In this document: piece by piece, positions 6,327 through 8,531 of the stretch | How the letters are laid out: each line of letters starts with the position of its first letter | How positions within the stretch are numbered: position 1 is the stretch's first letter | Source: an uncultured archaeon | Lineage (GTDB): Archaea > Thermoproteota > Nitrososphaeria > Nitrososphaerales > CALBXV01 | DNA: 8,531 bases | Direction of reading: 5' to 3' | Assembly: GCA_937890045.1 (NCBI GenBank) | Contig: CALBXV010000394.1 | Location: 1 to 8,531, forward strand | Notes under the pieces: generated by a model | Told to the model about the DNA's origin: nothing | The model's input: the letters and a program-made list of their open reading frames with translations, nothing else | Databases searched by the model: none | Position numbers and translations under genes: made by a program

Positions 6327-7610
6327 TCATCCATTAGGGTTTAAACATATAAAAATAGCTCTATATCCACTTGAATACGCATCATATGCATAAGTAAGTT
6401 TAATTCTAGGAAACCATTTTTTTAGTGTTCCTTTAATTTTACCTAATGATAAATTCATCTTAGGGTGATTAACTGGTGTTTCAAATACCATACAAAACTT
6501 AGTCATATCCTTAATTTTCTTCATAAATTTATCAGTTTCTTCCCCTTTTTCAAAATTAGGATATACTTGATGTAAAACTGAATTCATAATCACTATATCA
6601 AATTTATCTTTACTATTATAATTTTTAATATACTCTACTGCATCCCCATGTATAAATTCAATCTCATCAAATTTAAATATATTATTATTTATATCTACCG
6701 CAGTTTGATAATCTTCTTTTGTTTTTTCTATACCTACCACTCTTTTAGCACCATGAACTACACTTTGAAAACAAAAAAATCCTTGATTAGAACCAATGTC
6801 TAATACTGATGCATTATTTGTAAGTGTTATATATTGAAAATTCAATTTACGATATGAATCATATTCTTTACCACCACTACTATACCCTTTAAACTCATAT
6901 CCATTATCAAATCTAAATCCTTCATATATACCTGCTCTATACCATTTAGGAGGACTCAGTCCCATGGCTTTATATCTTTCTAAAAATACATTATACAAAT
7001 CTTCTAATTCATGAACCGATTTACCTCTAGAATTAAAACAATATCGTTCTGGAACATGTCTAAATCTATGAAAATCAATTATTTTATCACCTATAAAATT
7101 TTTACCTGCTTTAAACCAACTTGTATCAGGTATTAATCCATTTTCCAGTATTATTTTATTATATTTATCTAATAAAAATAAGGGTAATTGTAAATTTTTC
7201 CTAAGCATTTTTTTATCATTATCAGGCAACCAATCATACTCGTCATAATCGTCTTTAGAATTGTCTTTACTAATATGTTCCATCAAAATCCATACATTAT
7301 CATTTTCCTCATCATGCATTACATCATATATTTTTGGAAAAATTTCTAATTCTTTATTTTGAATGTACTTTAAATGATTAAACATCTCTTTTGGAGTTTC
7401 ATACGCGAATTGGTCACGAGGTTTTCTATCAGGATGTATAACTTTCACACCATACCGACCTTCGTCAATTGACAATTTAGTATATAGAGCATCCGCGCCT
7501 TTATTTATACCAGTGCTTACTTTACTACCATCTTCTATAAAAAATACTTCCAAATTATCTTTATTTTGTGATTCTATCTTAAAATCTTTTAATTTTAATT
7601 CGTTTTCCAT
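6327..7610 (-). CDS. Kinase-like domain fused to a class I SAM-dependent methyltransferase
   Basis: A protein of 427 residues, numbered from the ATG at 7610; the frame runs 3 nt further to a TTG, but the ATG gives a TGATG 1-nt overlap with the preceding stop. The first half resembles a protein-kinase/APH lobe pair: YGVKVIH around K56, WILMEHI (107-113) as a hinge-like strand, and KIIDFHRFRH (176-185) where kinases have DFG. The loop before it (GLIPDTSWFKAGKNF) lacks a convincing HxD...N, so this half may be a degenerate or pseudo-kinase. From about 265 it is a Rossmann methyltransferase: SVLDIGSNQGFF (268-279) as motif I, RVVGIEK (290-296) with the acidic ribose contact, IHGDAVEYI (320-328), and FDIVIMNSVLHQV (337-349) as motif IV. 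It would methylate a small molecule or glycan in the cytoplasm. The methyltransferase call is firm, the kinase-like call moderate, the substrate unknown. Confidence 0.82.
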   Translation of the reverse strand: MENELKLKDFKIESQNKDNLEVFFIEDGSKVSTGINKGADALYTKLSIDEGRYGVKVIHPDRKPRDQFAYETPKEMFNHLKYIQNKELEIFPKIYDVMHDEENDNVWILMEHISKDNSKDDYDEYDWLPDNDKKMLRKNLQLPLFLLDKYNKIILENGLIPDTSWFKAGKNFIGDKIIDFHRFRHVPERYCFNSRGKSVHELEDLYNVFLERYKAMGLSPPKWYRAGIYEGFRFDNGYEFKGYSSGGKEYDSYRKLNFQYITLTNNASVLDIGSNQGFFCFQSVVHGAKRVVGIEKTKEDYQTAVDINNNIFKFDEIEFIHGDAVEYIKNYNSKDKFDIVIMNSVLHQVYPNFEKGEETDKFMKKIKDMTKFCMVFETPVNHPKMNLSLGKIKGTLKKWFPRIKLTYAYDAYSSGYRAIFICLNPNG

Positions 7611-8503
7611 CAATCTAACTCATACATTTTTACGTTTCTTTCAGGTGTTCCCGCCCAACCTGGATATGCATATGTATCTGTAGTCAAATATTTATCTTGT
7701 TTTTCTAAACAAGGTCTAATGAACAAGAATATTGCATCTCGTGGTTCTGTTCCTGGTTTTGGACAACTTGCTCTATGATAAACATTGGGTGTAAGTATAC
7801 CATAAGTTCCAGGAGGTCCTTCTAAATTTACCAATTGCCATCCACTCTCCAATTTTTCTTTAATTACCTTTGGTGGAATCCTTGACGCGGGATATATTTG
7901 TGGTTTAATTGCATCTCTGTGAGGTGCCATTCTATAAGAAGGTATAACTGGAACATCACCGTTTTCATCTATTAAAAACTTAAAAGCTCCACTATCCCCC
8001 GTAACCGTATTTAAATTGATAAGCATTTTCAAAAATTCTGTAGGACAATCATCATAATGCCATTTCCATGACGAATCATACATTGAATCGTCCCACTCAT
8101 TATCTGGTTGGTTATCCAAAGGTACATTTCTATACATATGGAAGAATTCTATCTTAGCATTACTTCCAAAAACTTCTCGCTCGACAATTGGCATTATCAA
8201 TTCTAACAGTTCATAAATTTCATCTATACTTTTCCAATCATCCACTCTTATAGCATGTTTTGGTCCGACGTGACATCCACCATTATCTATGACTTTGTCC
8301 ATTTTTTTATGTATTTGAGATATCAAATAATCATATCTCTCACTTTCCTCTTTTGAAAATGAATCTAATATATTTGTATCTGCTGTTAAATCATATAAAG
8401 AATCATATTTGCCCGTAGATGTTTCCCATTTTTCTCTACATAAATCGTAATGTTCTCTATATGTTTCTGGTTTATCTTGTTGTACTAAAGTATGTTGTAT
8501 CAT
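7610..8503 (-). CDS. 2-Oxoglutarate/Fe(II)-dependent oxygenase, phytanoyl-CoA dioxygenase-like
   Basis: A 297-residue double-stranded beta-helix oxygenase, the usual size for phytanoyl-CoA dioxygenase-like enzymes. The Fe(II) facial triad can be traced: the HxD pair is H149-Y150-D151 in WKWHYDD, preceded by a strand IEFFHMYRNVP (118-128), and the distal His is H243 in NVYHRAS. The 2-oxoglutarate-binding Arg is most likely R255 in EPRDAIFLFIRP, 12 residues after the His as in the family. LINLNTVTGDSGAFKFL (161-177) is the usual strand with a turn 'GD-GAF'. It probably hydroxylates a small molecule or a surface-glycan component in the cytoplasm, and it heads the visible part of the operon. The ATG at 8503 is preceded by AGGAG with 7 nt spacing. 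The final TGA shares its last base with the next ATG (TGATG). The substrate is not readable. Confidence 0.87.
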   Translation of the reverse strand: MIQHTLVQQDKPETYREHYDLCREKWETSTGKYDSLYDLTADTNILDSFSKEESERYDYLISQIHKKMDKVIDNGGCHVGPKHAIRVDDWKSIDEIYELLELIMPIVEREVFGSNAKIEFFHMYRNVPLDNQPDNEWDDSMYDSSWKWHYDDCPTEFLKMLINLNTVTGDSGAFKFLIDENGDVPVIPSYRMAPHRDAIKPQIYPASRIPPKVIKEKLESGWQLVNLEGPPGTYGILTPNVYHRASCPKPGTEPRDAIFLFIRPCLEKQDKYLTTDTYAYPGWAGTPERNVKMYELD

Positions 8504-8510
8504 AATTTAT

Positions 8511-8515
8511 CTCCT
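8511..8515 (-). promoter_or_regulatory. Ribosome binding site of the 2OG oxygenase gene
   Basis: AGGAG with a 7-nt AT-rich spacer to the ATG at 8503. The remaining 16 nt to the window edge (8516-8531) are AT-rich and too short to tell whether a promoter or the end of another gene lies there. Confidence 0.7.
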
Positions 8516-8531
8516 ATCCCGTTTTAAATTT

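Noticed and set aside
4683..7509. Three TATAAATA strings on the minus strand (4683-4690, 6686-6693, 7502-7509), resembling T4-like late promoters
   Set aside because: All lie inside coding sequence far from gene starts, encode ordinary Lys/Asn/Tyr/Ile codons, and are expected by chance in such AT-rich DNA.
7611..7613. TTG start for the methyltransferase gene
   Set aside because: The next codon is an ATG overlapping the previous stop by one base (TGATG), the more usual arrangement.
1..8531. tRNA or rRNA genes, CRISPR arrays, insertion sequences, terminators
   Set aside because: No cloverleaf-like or rRNA sequence, no regularly spaced repeats, no transposase or inverted-repeat ends, and no GC-rich hairpin followed by a T-run were found; almost every base is coding.

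Overview
The window is AT-rich and very compact. All eleven genes (ten complete, one cut by the left edge) lie on the minus strand, so they are transcribed from the right edge (8503) toward position 1. Six of the ten junctions are 1-nt or 4-nt stop/start overlaps (TGATG or ATGA), and the rest are gaps of 6-9 nt or short overlaps. I see no terminator or convincing internal promoter, so this reads as one long polycistronic unit that starts upstream of the window and runs past its left end. The AT-rich composition, tight packing, Shine-Dalgarno use and gene content suggest either a marine bacteriophage (T4-like phages of cyanobacteria or SAR11 type) or a surface-polysaccharide island of an AT-rich marine bacterium. 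No structural phage gene, tRNA or rRNA is present to decide between them, so this placement is inference.

In order of transcription: a 2-oxoglutarate/Fe(II) (phytanoyl-CoA dioxygenase-like) oxygenase (7610-8503); a fusion of a kinase-like domain and a SAM methyltransferase (6327-7610); a small cupin resembling the mannose-6-phosphate isomerase domain of type II PMI/GMP enzymes (5964-6320); a nucleotidyltransferase fused to an APH/choline-kinase-like kinase (4373-5998); a GatZ/KbaZ-like TIM-barrel protein (3405-4376); an NTF2/SnoaL-like small protein (3080-3418); a short HAD phosphatase (2715-3083); a glycosyltransferase-like protein of unknown family (1873-2718); a GalE-like NAD-dependent sugar epimerase (880-1863); a DUF115/MptE-like Rossmann protein (68-883); and the first 23 codons of a nucleotide-sugar dehydrogenase of the UDP-glucose/GDP-mannose family (1-71).

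Taken together the set looks like a pathway that builds, phosphorylates, nucleotide-activates, modifies (epimerise, oxidise, methylate, hydroxylate) and transfers an unusual sugar or sugar-like compound to a surface glycan. The most distinctive part is the block from 3080 to 6320: an aldolase-like protein without a visible catalytic partner, an NTF2-like protein, a HAD phosphatase, a kinase-nucleotidyltransferase fusion and a cupin isomerase. That would be a plausible route to a nucleotide-activated precursor whose identity cannot be read from the sequence.
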